DNA of 64,000 nt from Terrimicrobiaceae bacterium (GTDB taxonomy: Bacteria > Verrucomicrobiota > Verrucomicrobiia > Chthoniobacterales > Terrimicrobiaceae). The stretch is from positions 558,001-622,000 of the forward strand of contig JAGYIV010000008.1 in assembly GCA_018402345.1 (NCBI GenBank), read 5' to 3'. The notes below the pieces were generated by a model, which was not told the origin of the DNA, did not search any database, and saw only the letters and a list, made by a program, of their open reading frames with translations. Each line of letters begins with the position of its first letter. Within the stretch, counting starts at the first letter, position 1. The position numbers and the translations under genes are program-made. Of this stretch, positions 40,478-49,161 are shown piece after piece.

Positions 40478-41509
40478 TCACCGCCTCAATCCGACCAACT
40501 TGCTCTTCAGGCGGGCGAGTTGCCTCATATCCACCGCGACATCGTCCTTCTCGTAGATTTCCTTGCCGATGAGGTGCTCGATGATGTCCTCCATGGAGAT
40601 CACTCCGGCAAATGCGCCGAACTCGTCCACGACCATGCCGAGTTGTTGCTGACCCTCCAGCAGGGTTTCGAGCGCATGGGAGGCTGTGGAGAACTCGGTG
40701 AAGAAGACCGCCTCGTGCTTGAGATCGCGGACGAGCTTGTGCCCCTCGCCCACGGCGATCGCGTGAAGGATGTCCCGGCGACGGATAATGCCGGTCACCT
40801 CATCGATTGTTTTTTGATACACCGGCATGCGGCCGAAGCTGATCGTGCGGAGGCGTTGGAGAAGATCGATCAATCGCTCGCCTTCAGGAGCCCCGATCAC
40901 GACGGTGCGGGGGGTCATGATGTCGCTCACGCGCACGCTGGCCAGCGAGAGGGCGTTCGAGATCAAGGTCACCTCCTCGCGGTCCAACTCGCCATCCACC
41001 ACCCCCTTTTCAGCCAGAAGAATGATCTCGGATCCGGTCTCGGCCTCCTCGACTTTTTTTCGCATGAGCGATTTCACCAGCTTGTTCGCGACAAATGTCA
41101 CCGGCCGGAGGCTCGAGCGGATCAATCGAAGGAGCGGAACCGAGAGGGGTTGCAGTGCGCGGCGGTAGTTCACGCCGATGTTTTTCGGGATGATCTCGGA
41201 GAAAATCAAAATACTGAACGCCATCGCGCCGGAGACGATGCCGATCGCGGACTCGCCGAACAATTTTGTGGCGATGCCTCCGACCACCACAGCACCGAGC
41301 GTGTTCGCGAGCGTGTTCAGCGTCAGGATCGACGAGATCGTCTCCTCGATGTCCTCCCGGATTTCCTCGAGTTGCTCCCCTTTCACGCGATCGCTCTTTT
41401 TCAGGGTTTCGATGTCGGTGGGGGTCGTGCTCAGGATCATCGCCTCCAACACGGAACAAACCGCGGACACAACTAGGGTGAAGGCGACCGCAATAACTAA
41501 GGTCAGCAT
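40478..41509 (-). CDS. CNNM (DUF21) membrane protein with CBS pair
   Basis: 343 residues. An N-terminal CNNM/DUF21 domain with about four hydrophobic segments (LTLVIAVAFTLVVSAVCSVLEA, the NTLANTLGAVVVGGIATKLFG family motif, FSEIIPKNIGV) is followed by two CBS domains (VSDIMTPRTVVIGAP, MPVYQKTIDEVTGIIRRRDIL, GMVVDEFGAFAGVISMEDIIEHLIG). Members bind nucleotides through CBS and act in magnesium or other ion efflux. There is no C-terminal CorC_HlyC domain. It lies downstream of pfk on the same strand. Confidence 0.87.
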   Translation of the reverse strand: MLTLVIAVAFTLVVSAVCSVLEAMILSTTPTDIETLKKSDRVKGEQLEEIREDIEETISSILTLNTLANTLGAVVVGGIATKLFGESAIGIVSGAMAFSILIFSEIIPKNIGVNYRRALQPLSVPLLRLIRSSLRPVTFVANKLVKSLMRKKVEEAETGSEIILLAEKGVVDGELDREEVTLISNALSLASVRVSDIMTPRTVVIGAPEGERLIDLLQRLRTISFGRMPVYQKTIDEVTGIIRRRDILHAIAVGEGHKLVRDLKHEAVFFTEFSTASHALETLLEGQQQLGMVVDEFGAFAGVISMEDIIEHLIGKEIYEKDDVAVDMRQLARLKSKLVGLRR

Positions 41510-41584
41510 GGATGAATAAGTGCGGAAATTATGCACCCCGGCTGCCAAACTGACAATCGAGATCTCTGGGCTTGCGGGATTCCC

Positions 41585-42685
41585 TCAGTCGTCACCGAAG
41601 CAAATTCCCACCGATCGGGCGGCGGCGACGGTCTCGCACCCGGGATCAACCGTTCTCAAAGTGCCCACGGCCTTGGCGATCGGCACCCCGCCGACATGGT
41701 ATCTCAGGTAGCTGACCATTTGCCCGAAGCGGCGTTGCTCGATGAGGCGCACCGCACCGACGCCGAACCTCGTGGCGAGGATGCGGTCGAGGGCGCTCGG
41801 GGTGCCTCCGCGTTGCAGATGTCCGAGCGAGACCGAGCGCGCCTCTTGACCGGTGGCGGCTTCCAGCGCGACGGCGAGTTGCTCTCCGATGCCTCCGAGG
41901 CGGACCTCTCCGGCATCGCGGAGTTTCGCTTCCTTGGTGGCGAGTTTTTTTCCCTGCTCCTTGGCTCCCTCGGCCACGACGACCATGGTGCTTCCAAAGC
42001 CGTCCTGTGTTCGATTTTTTACAAACTGCACCAATTTATCCATGCGGTAGGGGATTTCCGGAATGAGGATGGCGTCCGCCCCGCCGCCCAATCCGCCGTG
42101 CAAGGCGATCCACCCGGCATGGCGTCCCATGACCTCGACGACCATGAGGCGCTTGTGGCTCCGCGCGGTGGTGTGAAGTCGGTCGAGCGCATCGACCACC
42201 ACCGCCACGGCGGAATCGAATCCGAAGGTCATCGCGGTGGCGTTCAGATCGTTGTCGATCGTCTTGGGAACTCCCACCACCGGGATGCCGGCCTCTTGAA
42301 GCTGGAGGGCGGTGCTCAGCGAGCCGTCGCCCCCGATGCACACAAGCGCGTCGAGGCCCAGTCCCTCGAAGGTCTCGCGGGCCTCCGAGAGAATCGCCCG
42401 CGGGATCACCGCCTTGTTGCCCTCGCCGACCTTGGCCACGAAGCGCCCTTTGTTTGTCGTCCCCAGAATCGTGCCCCCCATGGCCATGATGTCGTCAATG
42501 CCCGCCGCATCGAGTCGCCGGTAGCGGACCGGGGTGATCATGCCCTCGTAACCGTCGGTGAATCCCAGCACCTCCCACTCGCGCTCCGCCGCCGCCCGCA
42601 CCACACCGCGGATCACCGCGTTCAAGCCGGGACAATCGCCGCCGCTGGTCAACACACCGATTTTTTTGATGGGTTTGCGCTTCAT
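41585..42685 (-). CDS. pfkA: 6-phosphofructokinase, PFK group with GGDGS + PKTIDND
   Basis: 366 residues: IGVLTSGGDCPGLNAVIRGVV at the nucleotide site, the CIGGDGSLSTA motif, the catalytic PKTIDNDLNAT, and MGRHAGWIALHGGL for substrate binding. Gly at the position of E. coli 104 (GGDG) points to ATP rather than pyrophosphate, while Lys at the position of 124 (PKT) is shared with PPi-dependent and group III enzymes. ATP is the more likely donor, but this mixed signature leaves room for doubt. It lies 81 bp downstream of the exopolysaccharide operon and 75 bp before the CNNM gene. Confidence 0.9.
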   Translation of the reverse strand: MKRKPIKKIGVLTSGGDCPGLNAVIRGVVRAAAEREWEVLGFTDGYEGMITPVRYRRLDAAGIDDIMAMGGTILGTTNKGRFVAKVGEGNKAVIPRAILSEARETFEGLGLDALVCIGGDGSLSTALQLQEAGIPVVGVPKTIDNDLNATAMTFGFDSAVAVVVDALDRLHTTARSHKRLMVVEVMGRHAGWIALHGGLGGGADAILIPEIPYRMDKLVQFVKNRTQDGFGSTMVVVAEGAKEQGKKLATKEAKLRDAGEVRLGGIGEQLAVALEAATGQEARSVSLGHLQRGGTPSALDRILATRFGVGAVRLIEQRRFGQMVSYLRYHVGGVPIAKAVGTLRTVDPGCETVAAARSVGICFGDD

Positions 42686-42766
42686 GCCGGGGGCTGAAGC
42701 AGAATCGATGCCAGCGTGATTCGCAAAGACTGCCCGCCCACGCCACGAGCCGTGGCCCCGCGACGA

Positions 42767-44584
42767 TTATTTCGAAGCCTCCGCCGTCGTGTTGAATGTT
42801 CCCGCAAGATCAAACATCGCCTCAAGTGGCATGGGCTTTCCATAGAAATACCCCTGCGCATAGCGACAGCCGGTCGATTTCAAAAATGAGGCATGGCTCT
42901 CCGTTTCGACGCCCTCACAGACATTGTCGTAGCCAAGCTCGGAAGAGAGATTGAGCATGGCGGTGATCAACGCCGCCTCCCTCGACCCGCGACCGGTGAG
43001 GATTTTTAGGAACCCGCGGTCGATTTTCACAAGATCGACCGGGAGATTCGCCAAGTGCCCGAGGTTGCTGTAGCCGGACCCGAAATCATCCACCGCAATC
43101 CTCACCCCCTCCTCGCGAAAGATCGCGAGGTTCTTCTGCAGATTTGAATCCTCGAAAAGAATCGGGGTTTCCACCACTTCCAGCACCAGGCGCCGGGGAT
43201 CCATCCCTGCATCTCTCAACCCTGCGAGCCAATCTCGGGCGCAGGCATCCCTGGAAATGGTTCCCGGATGGCAGTTCATCGTGAGAAAAAATTCCGAGCG
43301 ATCGATCTGTCTGCGCAGGTTGGCGTCGGCCTCGTGCAAGCGAAGAATCTCGTGGAAAACCCAGTCGTCCAATGTGGACTGGTATCGGATTCTCTCGACC
43401 GCCGGCATGAACCGCTCGGCCTCGATCGTTTGTCCGTGCATGTCGCGCATGCGCAGCAGCGCCTCGCAGCCACAGATCCGGTTTTTCTGCAAATCAATGA
43501 TCGGCTGAAACAATGTGAAAAACCTGTTGTCGTCGTAGGCTTGGCGCACCAGCAGGTTCAGGTGGCTTTCCCCCTTCCTGCCCTCGAAAAACCCATCATT
43601 GTAGATATACACCTTTTGCCGCACGAGCACCGAACGGCCCCGCGCATCGATCACCGCGGTCTCCACGCGCTGAATCGCCTCGACCGGATGCATCCGCGGG
43701 TCGTCCAACGCCACGCAACCGATATCGACATTCATTCGCATTTCCTGCCCGCCGACATTCATGCGGGCCTCCAACGCGTTCTCCACCTCGCGGGTGAGCA
43801 TATTGATGTTCCCCCGGCCTTTGTGCTGCAGCAACACCATGAGCTTGCTTCCCCCCACCCGAGCCACAAACCCCTTCCCGCAACTCAAGCCGCTCAGCCG
43901 CCGGGCAGCCTCTAAAATCAGCTCATCCCCTGCATGAAATCCAAAATTGTCATTCACCTCGCCAAGCGACGTGAGGCGGATTTCGAACAGCACATTGCCC
44001 GGCCCGTTGCAGGGGATATCGCGGATTGCTTCGGCGATTTTTTGGAGAAACAACGGCCTGTTCGCAAGACCGGTGAGGGCGTCATGGCGGCCAAGGTAGC
44101 GGAACTCCTCCAAGCGCACTGCATTCGAGGCCATGATCCCAAAGGTGGACACAAGGTTTCTGAACCGTTCCTCCTCCTGGGCGGATTGGGAGGCGGCGGC
44201 GGCGAGCATGAACCCGATCCGCATGATTTCGACCCCCTGAAAGACAACCACCACCACCCCGTATTCATTCCCACCCCGCTTCATGCTGTCGAAAGCCCCC
44301 TGCTCCAGCATCTTCTCCCCGATCGCAGCCCATGCGTTTTTTTCGGCAACACACATGCGCCATGGCACATCGACAATCCGGCCAGCGAGCCCGTTGGCCA
44401 AATATTCAATCCGGGCGCTCAACCGCCCCAACGAAAAATAATGGATTTGGAAGACTCTCCCCAGCACGCCCTCGATCGCAGTCAAACACGCACTCTGGAA
44501 ATCAAGGTCGTGCGGGTTGCGGAACCCCGCATCCACGCCGTTGAATGGCAATGCCTCGGTGGCGATTTCGATGCGCTCGATCAT
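42767..44584 (-). CDS. Degenerate GGDEF / intact EAL domain protein
   Basis: 605 residues. The N-terminal ~190 have no named domain that I can assign (possibly GAF-like). A GGDEF domain follows (HDALTGLANRPLF) with active-site motif RVGGSKL instead of RxGGDEF, so cyclase activity is unlikely. The EAL domain (about 350-600) has EALLRM, TMNCHP, LVLEVVET, AVDDFGSGYSNL, LVKIDRGFL, CEGVETESH and GYFYGKPMP, which keep the metal and catalytic residues of c-di-GMP phosphodiesterases. Last gene of the polysaccharide operon: its ATG overlaps the GH16 stop (ATGA). It probably lowers c-di-GMP locally, or senses it. Confidence 0.9.
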   Translation of the reverse strand: MIERIEIATEALPFNGVDAGFRNPHDLDFQSACLTAIEGVLGRVFQIHYFSLGRLSARIEYLANGLAGRIVDVPWRMCVAEKNAWAAIGEKMLEQGAFDSMKRGGNEYGVVVVVFQGVEIMRIGFMLAAAASQSAQEEERFRNLVSTFGIMASNAVRLEEFRYLGRHDALTGLANRPLFLQKIAEAIRDIPCNGPGNVLFEIRLTSLGEVNDNFGFHAGDELILEAARRLSGLSCGKGFVARVGGSKLMVLLQHKGRGNINMLTREVENALEARMNVGGQEMRMNVDIGCVALDDPRMHPVEAIQRVETAVIDARGRSVLVRQKVYIYNDGFFEGRKGESHLNLLVRQAYDDNRFFTLFQPIIDLQKNRICGCEALLRMRDMHGQTIEAERFMPAVERIRYQSTLDDWVFHEILRLHEADANLRRQIDRSEFFLTMNCHPGTISRDACARDWLAGLRDAGMDPRRLVLEVVETPILFEDSNLQKNLAIFREEGVRIAVDDFGSGYSNLGHLANLPVDLVKIDRGFLKILTGRGSREAALITAMLNLSSELGYDNVCEGVETESHASFLKSTGCRYAQGYFYGKPMPLEAMFDLAGTFNTTAEASK

Positions 44585-45354
44585 GGTGATAGCGGTTCGA
44601 TTTTCACCCAATCGACCAGCATGGTTTGCGACCCCTCCCAATCCGGCTCGCCCGCCCATGGCATGCGGCGGAATCCGAAAATCAATGTCGCCGCCCGCGC
44701 GGGCACGAAGGCCATGGATCGCGCCTGCTCGACCCCATCGACCAGAAAGCGCACCGAGTCGCTCGCCCACTCGATGGTATAAACATGGAATACCCCATCG
44801 CGGTGCGAGACCTTGTTGCCGTCGGCATCGCGTAGCGAGGCTTTGATCAACGTCGCCGGCCGGAGAGTCTCATGATCGGCTTCGGCCCAGGTGTTGAACC
44901 GCGCATCCGTCCAATCCCCCCTGTGCCCCGCCGGGCGCACTGTGGTGTCCACCGCGACGATCTCGATATCGATTTCATCGAATGTGCCGCCCTGCGAGAG
45001 GTAGGTGAAAAAGAGCCCCACCAACCCTGGAACAGCGGTGTTTTTCGCCCGCATCGACAAGCGGCTTCCAGGCTCGACCGGACCGATCGAGAGCGTCTGG
45101 AATGATTTTCCCCGGCGACGGGCGCATCGATCCAGAGCCCCCCGGTCTGCGGTCAAGCGTGCCAACCCGTCCCCAGGAACCATGTCTTCCCAAGAGACAG
45201 GGTAGGACAATTGCGTCTTCCTGCTCCACTCCATGCCAGCGGGCGCCCGCGGCCGGCCGGGGGAGTCGAACTCCTCGACATACACCCCTCGGGCAACGAG
45301 GGCGACGCCGAGCAACGGCGCCGCTGTGAGAAGGATTTTTCGCATCCTGATCAT
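44581..45354 (-). CDS. Secreted GH16 glycoside hydrolase
   Basis: 257 residues with an N-terminal signal peptide (MIRMRKILLTAAPLLGVALVARG) and a GH16 jelly-roll domain. The catalytic motif is GTFDEIDIEIVA (the nucleophile and acid/base Glu flank the central Asp), and HVYTIEWASDSVRFLVDGVE is typical of the family. GH16 enzymes cut beta-1,3/1,4-glucans, galactans and related chains. Its start overlaps the dehydrogenase stop (TAATG). In synthase-dependent polysaccharide systems a periplasmic hydrolase of this kind trims the product or clears misdirected polymer. Confidence 0.86.
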   Translation of the reverse strand: MIRMRKILLTAAPLLGVALVARGVYVEEFDSPGRPRAPAGMEWSRKTQLSYPVSWEDMVPGDGLARLTADRGALDRCARRRGKSFQTLSIGPVEPGSRLSMRAKNTAVPGLVGLFFTYLSQGGTFDEIDIEIVAVDTTVRPAGHRGDWTDARFNTWAEADHETLRPATLIKASLRDADGNKVSHRDGVFHVYTIEWASDSVRFLVDGVEQARSMAFVPARAATLIFGFRRMPWAGEPDWEGSQTMLVDWVKIEPLSP

Positions 45355-46655
45355 TATGCGGGAACCACACACGCCACCCTGTTTTTGGGCACCGCGTTGC
45401 AGGCGTCGACCACCAGAGGGATCGCGTCGGCGAGGCCCTTGTAATCCACCTCCGCATGCGCCGTGCACACGATAGCGGCATCGAATGTTGAGAGGATTCC
45501 AGGTTCCCACTCGAGCGAGCGGAGGCCGTCCCACGGCGTGCCCGGGGCCTCGATCACGGGCACATGGGGATCGTGGTAGCCGACCTCCGCTCCTTTTTGC
45601 CGCAGAAGATCCATGACCCGATACGTGGGCGACTCGCGGTCGTCGGACACGCCCGCCTTGTAGGCGACGCCGAGGACAAGAATCCTGCTTCCGCGCATGG
45701 AACGCTTTCTTGCATTCAAGGCCTCGAGCAAGTGGTTCACGGCGTAATACGGCATCGATCGGTTGATTTGCCCCGCCAACTCGATGAAGCGGGTGTCGAG
45801 GTTGTATTCGCGCGCCTTCCAAGTGAGGTAATACGGATCGACCGGAATGCAATGCCCGCCGACTCCCACGCCGGGATAAAACGGCATGTAGCCGAAGGGC
45901 TTGGTTTTCGCGGCCTCGACCACTTCCCAAATATCGATGCCCATCGCCGAGTAGATGCGCTTCAGTTCGTTGACGAGTGCGATATTGATGAAACGGAAGA
46001 TGTTTTCCGTAAGCTTCACCGCCTCGGCCGTCTCACAACTGCTCACGGGAACCGGATGCTCCACGGCCCGCTCGTAGAGCTCCAACGCGCGAGAGAGGCA
46101 CCCCTCGGTGTAGCCGCCGATCACCTTGGGCATCTTGCCGAGGATGCTGCCATCGTTTCCCGGATCTTCCCGCTCGGGGGAGAAGGCGAGATGGAAATCC
46201 TCGCCGGCCTTCAACCCGGAGAGGTCCTCCAGAACAACACGCAAATCCTGTCCAGTCGTGCCCGGGTAGGTGCTCGACTCGAGGCTCACAAGCACGCTGG
46301 GCCTGAGCCAAGGCGCAATCTCGGCGGCGGCATCAAGAATGAACCCGAGATCAGGCTCATTGTGGCTCCGGATCGGCGTGGGCACGCAGATCAAAATCGC
46401 CTCGCTGCCGGCGAGTTCGGCCTTGTCTGTGCTGAAGCGGAGCCGGTGCCTGGTAACGGCATCCGCGATCTCGCTGTCGGCAAGGTGCGGGAGCGGTGAG
46501 CGGCCCGATTGAAGCACAGCGACACGCGCGGCGTCGGTATCGATCCCGAGCGTGCGGCAACCCGCCGCTGCGAACCCCAGCGCGAGCGGGATTCCGACAT
46601 ACCCGAGCCCGACAACCGCGACGTCGTATTTCGAATTTTCAGGTTTTGGCATCAT
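45354..46655 (-). CDS. UDP-sugar 6-dehydrogenase (WbpA/TviB/WecC group)
   Basis: 433 residues. An N-terminal Rossmann fold (VAVVGLGYVGIPLALGFAAAG) leads to the central motif SLESSTYPGTTGQDL. The catalytic Cys is in GVGVGGHCIPVDPYYLTWKA and the C-terminal nucleotide domain is ILVLGVAYKAGVSDDRESP. The HCIPVDPYYL form is typical of dehydrogenases acting on UDP-N-acetylhexosamines (WbpA, TviB, WecC) rather than plain UDP-glucose dehydrogenases. It should supply a UDP-uronic or N-acetyl-aminouronic acid for the polymer. Start and stop overlap both neighbours. Confidence 0.88.
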   Translation of the reverse strand: MMPKPENSKYDVAVVGLGYVGIPLALGFAAAGCRTLGIDTDAARVAVLQSGRSPLPHLADSEIADAVTRHRLRFSTDKAELAGSEAILICVPTPIRSHNEPDLGFILDAAAEIAPWLRPSVLVSLESSTYPGTTGQDLRVVLEDLSGLKAGEDFHLAFSPEREDPGNDGSILGKMPKVIGGYTEGCLSRALELYERAVEHPVPVSSCETAEAVKLTENIFRFINIALVNELKRIYSAMGIDIWEVVEAAKTKPFGYMPFYPGVGVGGHCIPVDPYYLTWKAREYNLDTRFIELAGQINRSMPYYAVNHLLEALNARKRSMRGSRILVLGVAYKAGVSDDRESPTYRVMDLLRQKGAEVGYHDPHVPVIEAPGTPWDGLRSLEWEPGILSTFDAAIVCTAHAEVDYKGLADAIPLVVDACNAVPKNRVACVVPA

Positions 46656-48067
46656 AGGGTGGCGGTGTTGGGCGAGAGACGCTCCATTTGCATGCCCATG
46701 TCCGTGCGCCGCAGGACGAGGTATTGGAAAGTGCCGAGCACGCGGTGCACGAAGTGCCACTGGTGGAACCCGAGGTTGTCGAGGAACACCGACGCGATCA
46801 TTTTCCAAAAATCCTTCCAGCTCGCCGCGCGAAGGCGCCCGGTCTCGGAGATCAGGATCGCCGACAAGGTCAGAAACACGCCGGTGATGTAGGCGGCATA
46901 AAGCACGAGCACGATCTCCCATGCCCCTGCCAGCCCGAGCAACAACGTCGCTGGAATCAGCAGATACGCCATTAGCTCGACCACTGCGGAAAACGCCTCA
47001 AACACCAGAAAGAAGGGCATGCCGAACAGGCCGCTCAGGCCGTAGCGCGGATTGAGGATCATTTTCCAGTTGCGCAGGAGCGCCTGCAGCGTTCCCCGTT
47101 GCCACCGGTTCCGCTGCGATGCGTATTGCCGGAATTTCTCAGGAACCTCGGTGTAGCAAACGGCGTCGGGCGTGAACGCCAGATGTTGGGTGCGGTCGCG
47201 ATGGCGGTCGTGGATGTGCTTGTTCAACCGGATCGTGAACTCGATATCGTCGGTGATGGCGTTCGGCCATGATCCACCGACGGCCTCGAAGACGCTTTTC
47301 TTGATGAGAAGCAACGCGCCGGAAATGCACAACATGCTTTGCAGGCGGCACAGGCCGATCCGGGCCCACTGGAAACTGCGGGCGTATTCGATCTCCTGGT
47401 TGAGCCCGAGCAGGCTCTTGGGCAGGCCTTGATCGACGATTTGCCCGCCCCTGAGCCGCAGCCCGTTCGACGGCCTCACGACACCGGCCGAGGCGGCGAG
47501 GTTGGAGTCGCGCAAAAACGGCCGCGCCATGTGCAGCAACCCGTCACGCTCAAGCACGCAGTCGGCATCGATCACACAGAGCAGCGGATACCGCGAGACC
47601 GCCGCGGCGGCGTTGATCGCATCCCCGCGGCGTCCGTTCTCCTTGGTCAGCACCACAAGATTCGGATAGTCCACCGATTCGTAGGTGGCGAGGACCTCGC
47701 GGGTGGGGATGTGTTTCGACCCCTGCTTTTCCACCCGGAACAAGCGGAAGGCCTCGACCAATCGCGGCATGGTGTCGTCCGTTGACCCGTCATCAACCAC
47801 GATCACTTCGTGCTTCGGGTAATTGAGGGCCAGGGCGTTTTCGACCGTGCCTGTGATGATCCTCTCCTCGTTGAAGACCGGAACAACCACCGATACCGGC
47901 ATTGTGAGGTTCGACGAGGCGATCCGCTCGAACTCGGCGAACGTGATCCCCTTCTGGTAACGGCGCGCCTGGAGCGCTCCGATCAGGATCAGCAAGAAAT
48001 ACAGCGTATGCAGGGCGATGAAATAGAGCAGCACGAACCAGACACAGAGTTGAATGAAGGTGGTCAT
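46652..48067 (-). CDS. Processive family-2 glycosyltransferase (polysaccharide synthase)
   Basis: 471 residues: an N-terminal membrane helix (VWFVLLYFIALHTLYFLLILIG), a GT2 domain, then three or four C-terminal helices (about 350-440). The GT2 motifs are VSVVVPVFNEERI, VVDDGSTDDT, IDADCVLERDG, AITDDIEFTIRL and ASQRNRWQRGT. DxD, TDD and QxxRW together mark processive synthases that polymerise and translocate in one step (cellulose, hyaluronan, poly-N-acetylglucosamine). No PilZ domain is fused. ATGA overlaps with both neighbours place it at the centre of the operon. Confidence 0.92.
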   Translation of the reverse strand: MTTFIQLCVWFVLLYFIALHTLYFLLILIGALQARRYQKGITFAEFERIASSNLTMPVSVVVPVFNEERIITGTVENALALNYPKHEVIVVDDGSTDDTMPRLVEAFRLFRVEKQGSKHIPTREVLATYESVDYPNLVVLTKENGRRGDAINAAAAVSRYPLLCVIDADCVLERDGLLHMARPFLRDSNLAASAGVVRPSNGLRLRGGQIVDQGLPKSLLGLNQEIEYARSFQWARIGLCRLQSMLCISGALLLIKKSVFEAVGGSWPNAITDDIEFTIRLNKHIHDRHRDRTQHLAFTPDAVCYTEVPEKFRQYASQRNRWQRGTLQALLRNWKMILNPRYGLSGLFGMPFFLVFEAFSAVVELMAYLLIPATLLLGLAGAWEIVLVLYAAYITGVFLTLSAILISETGRLRAASWKDFWKMIASVFLDNLGFHQWHFVHRVLGTFQYLVLRRTDMGMQMERLSPNTATL

Positions 48068-49161
48068 AGGGCGGAGGGGGTGGGATTGCTTTCGAGGAGG
48101 CGGTGCTCCTGCAGGATTTGACGGCTGATATCCCGGGCATACCTGTCGGCGTGCTCGGTCATGGCTTTTTGCAAGGCGCGGAGACCCGGCTCGCCCAAGG
48201 CGTAGAGGGCCTGTGCGGAGGAAAACCGCACCCACCACGAGGGATCTCCCAGAGCCCTCACCAGGAGCGGAATGCGTTCCACGGCATGCAAGCGCCCGAG
48301 CGCCTGCATAGCAACATTGCGGACCTCCCATGGCAGGTCTTCCGCCAGCTCGGCGATCTCGGGTATGGATGACGAGTCGCCGATGAGCCCCAATGCCCTC
48401 ACGCTGTTCAGGCGGATGGTGAACTCGTTGTTTTTCAGAAGCGCCAGAAGCACTGGGACCGCCTCGCGGGAACGAAGCAATCCCAGGGCGCGGATGACGA
48501 TCTTCACGCTGGTTGTCGAATATTTCACCCCCTGTTGCCCGAGCATCGCCACAAGCGGATCGACGGCTCCGTCGCCAAGTGAAGCAATCACCTCGGCGGC
48601 GCGGCGTTCCGCCATCTCTCCAGGCACATCCAGCGCGAGCACGATCGACTCGACGGCATCGGTGCGCCCCATCGCCACCAACGAACGCGCAGCGGCCTCC
48701 CTCACCGCCAGAATGCCGTCGCCAAGGGCGGCCTTGAGCGCTCCGATGGATGCCGTGCCGCCCACATACCCGAGGCGCTCGGCGGCCCGACGGCGCGTCT
48801 CCCAGTGCCTGCTCTCGATCAAGTCCAGTTGCTCCTCCTCGAACGGAAGCGCCGCACACAAGATCCGGATCCGGTTTCTACCCTCCGGCGGTTGGGCGTT
48901 TCCGGTTTCCACTAGAAGCTCCAACGCCTCCTTGGGATCTTCGCTGAGCGTCTCAAGGGCATCGTCCTTCGTTGTGGTGCCGGCAAGGAACCCCATGACA
49001 AGCGGCTTGGCCTCCTTGCGGAACTCCGCGCTGTGTCGATGGCGACGATCCGTGCTCCAACGGATGAGCACAATGGCTCCGAGCAAAAGCACGCTGAGCA
49101 CCGAGAGCGCCACGGCGACCAAAATGGCGATTTGCAAAATGGTGGGGCTTAGAATTTCCAT
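48064..49161 (-). CDS. Membrane-anchored HEAT-repeat protein
   Basis: 365 residues: one N-terminal helix (ILQIAILVAVALSVLSVLLLGAIVLI) followed by a basic stretch (RWSTDRRHRHSAEFRKEAK), implying a cytoplasmic C terminus. From about residue 110 there are about seven HEAT repeats (for example HWETRRRAAERLGYVGGTAS, AVREAAARSLVAMGRTD, FTIRLNSVRALGLIGDSSS, WEVRNVAMQALGRLHA). HEAT scaffolds bind proteins. A cytoplasmic scaffold on the membrane could hold the synthase or a c-di-GMP protein. It overlaps the synthase (4 bp) and the barrel gene (13 bp). Confidence 0.85.
   Translation of the reverse strand: MEILSPTILQIAILVAVALSVLSVLLLGAIVLIRWSTDRRHRHSAEFRKEAKPLVMGFLAGTTTKDDALETLSEDPKEALELLVETGNAQPPEGRNRIRILCAALPFEEEQLDLIESRHWETRRRAAERLGYVGGTASIGALKAALGDGILAVREAAARSLVAMGRTDAVESIVLALDVPGEMAERRAAEVIASLGDGAVDPLVAMLGQQGVKYSTTSVKIVIRALGLLRSREAVPVLLALLKNNEFTIRLNSVRALGLIGDSSSIPEIAELAEDLPWEVRNVAMQALGRLHAVERIPLLVRALGDPSWWVRFSSAQALYALGEPGLRALQKAMTEHADRYARDISRQILQEHRLLESNPTPSAL

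Noticed and set aside
44581-45930. N-terminal extension of the GH16 protein to an upstream start
   Set aside because: The extra region overlaps the dehydrogenase gene in another frame, whereas the ATG at 45354 opens a signal peptide and makes the usual TAATG overlap.
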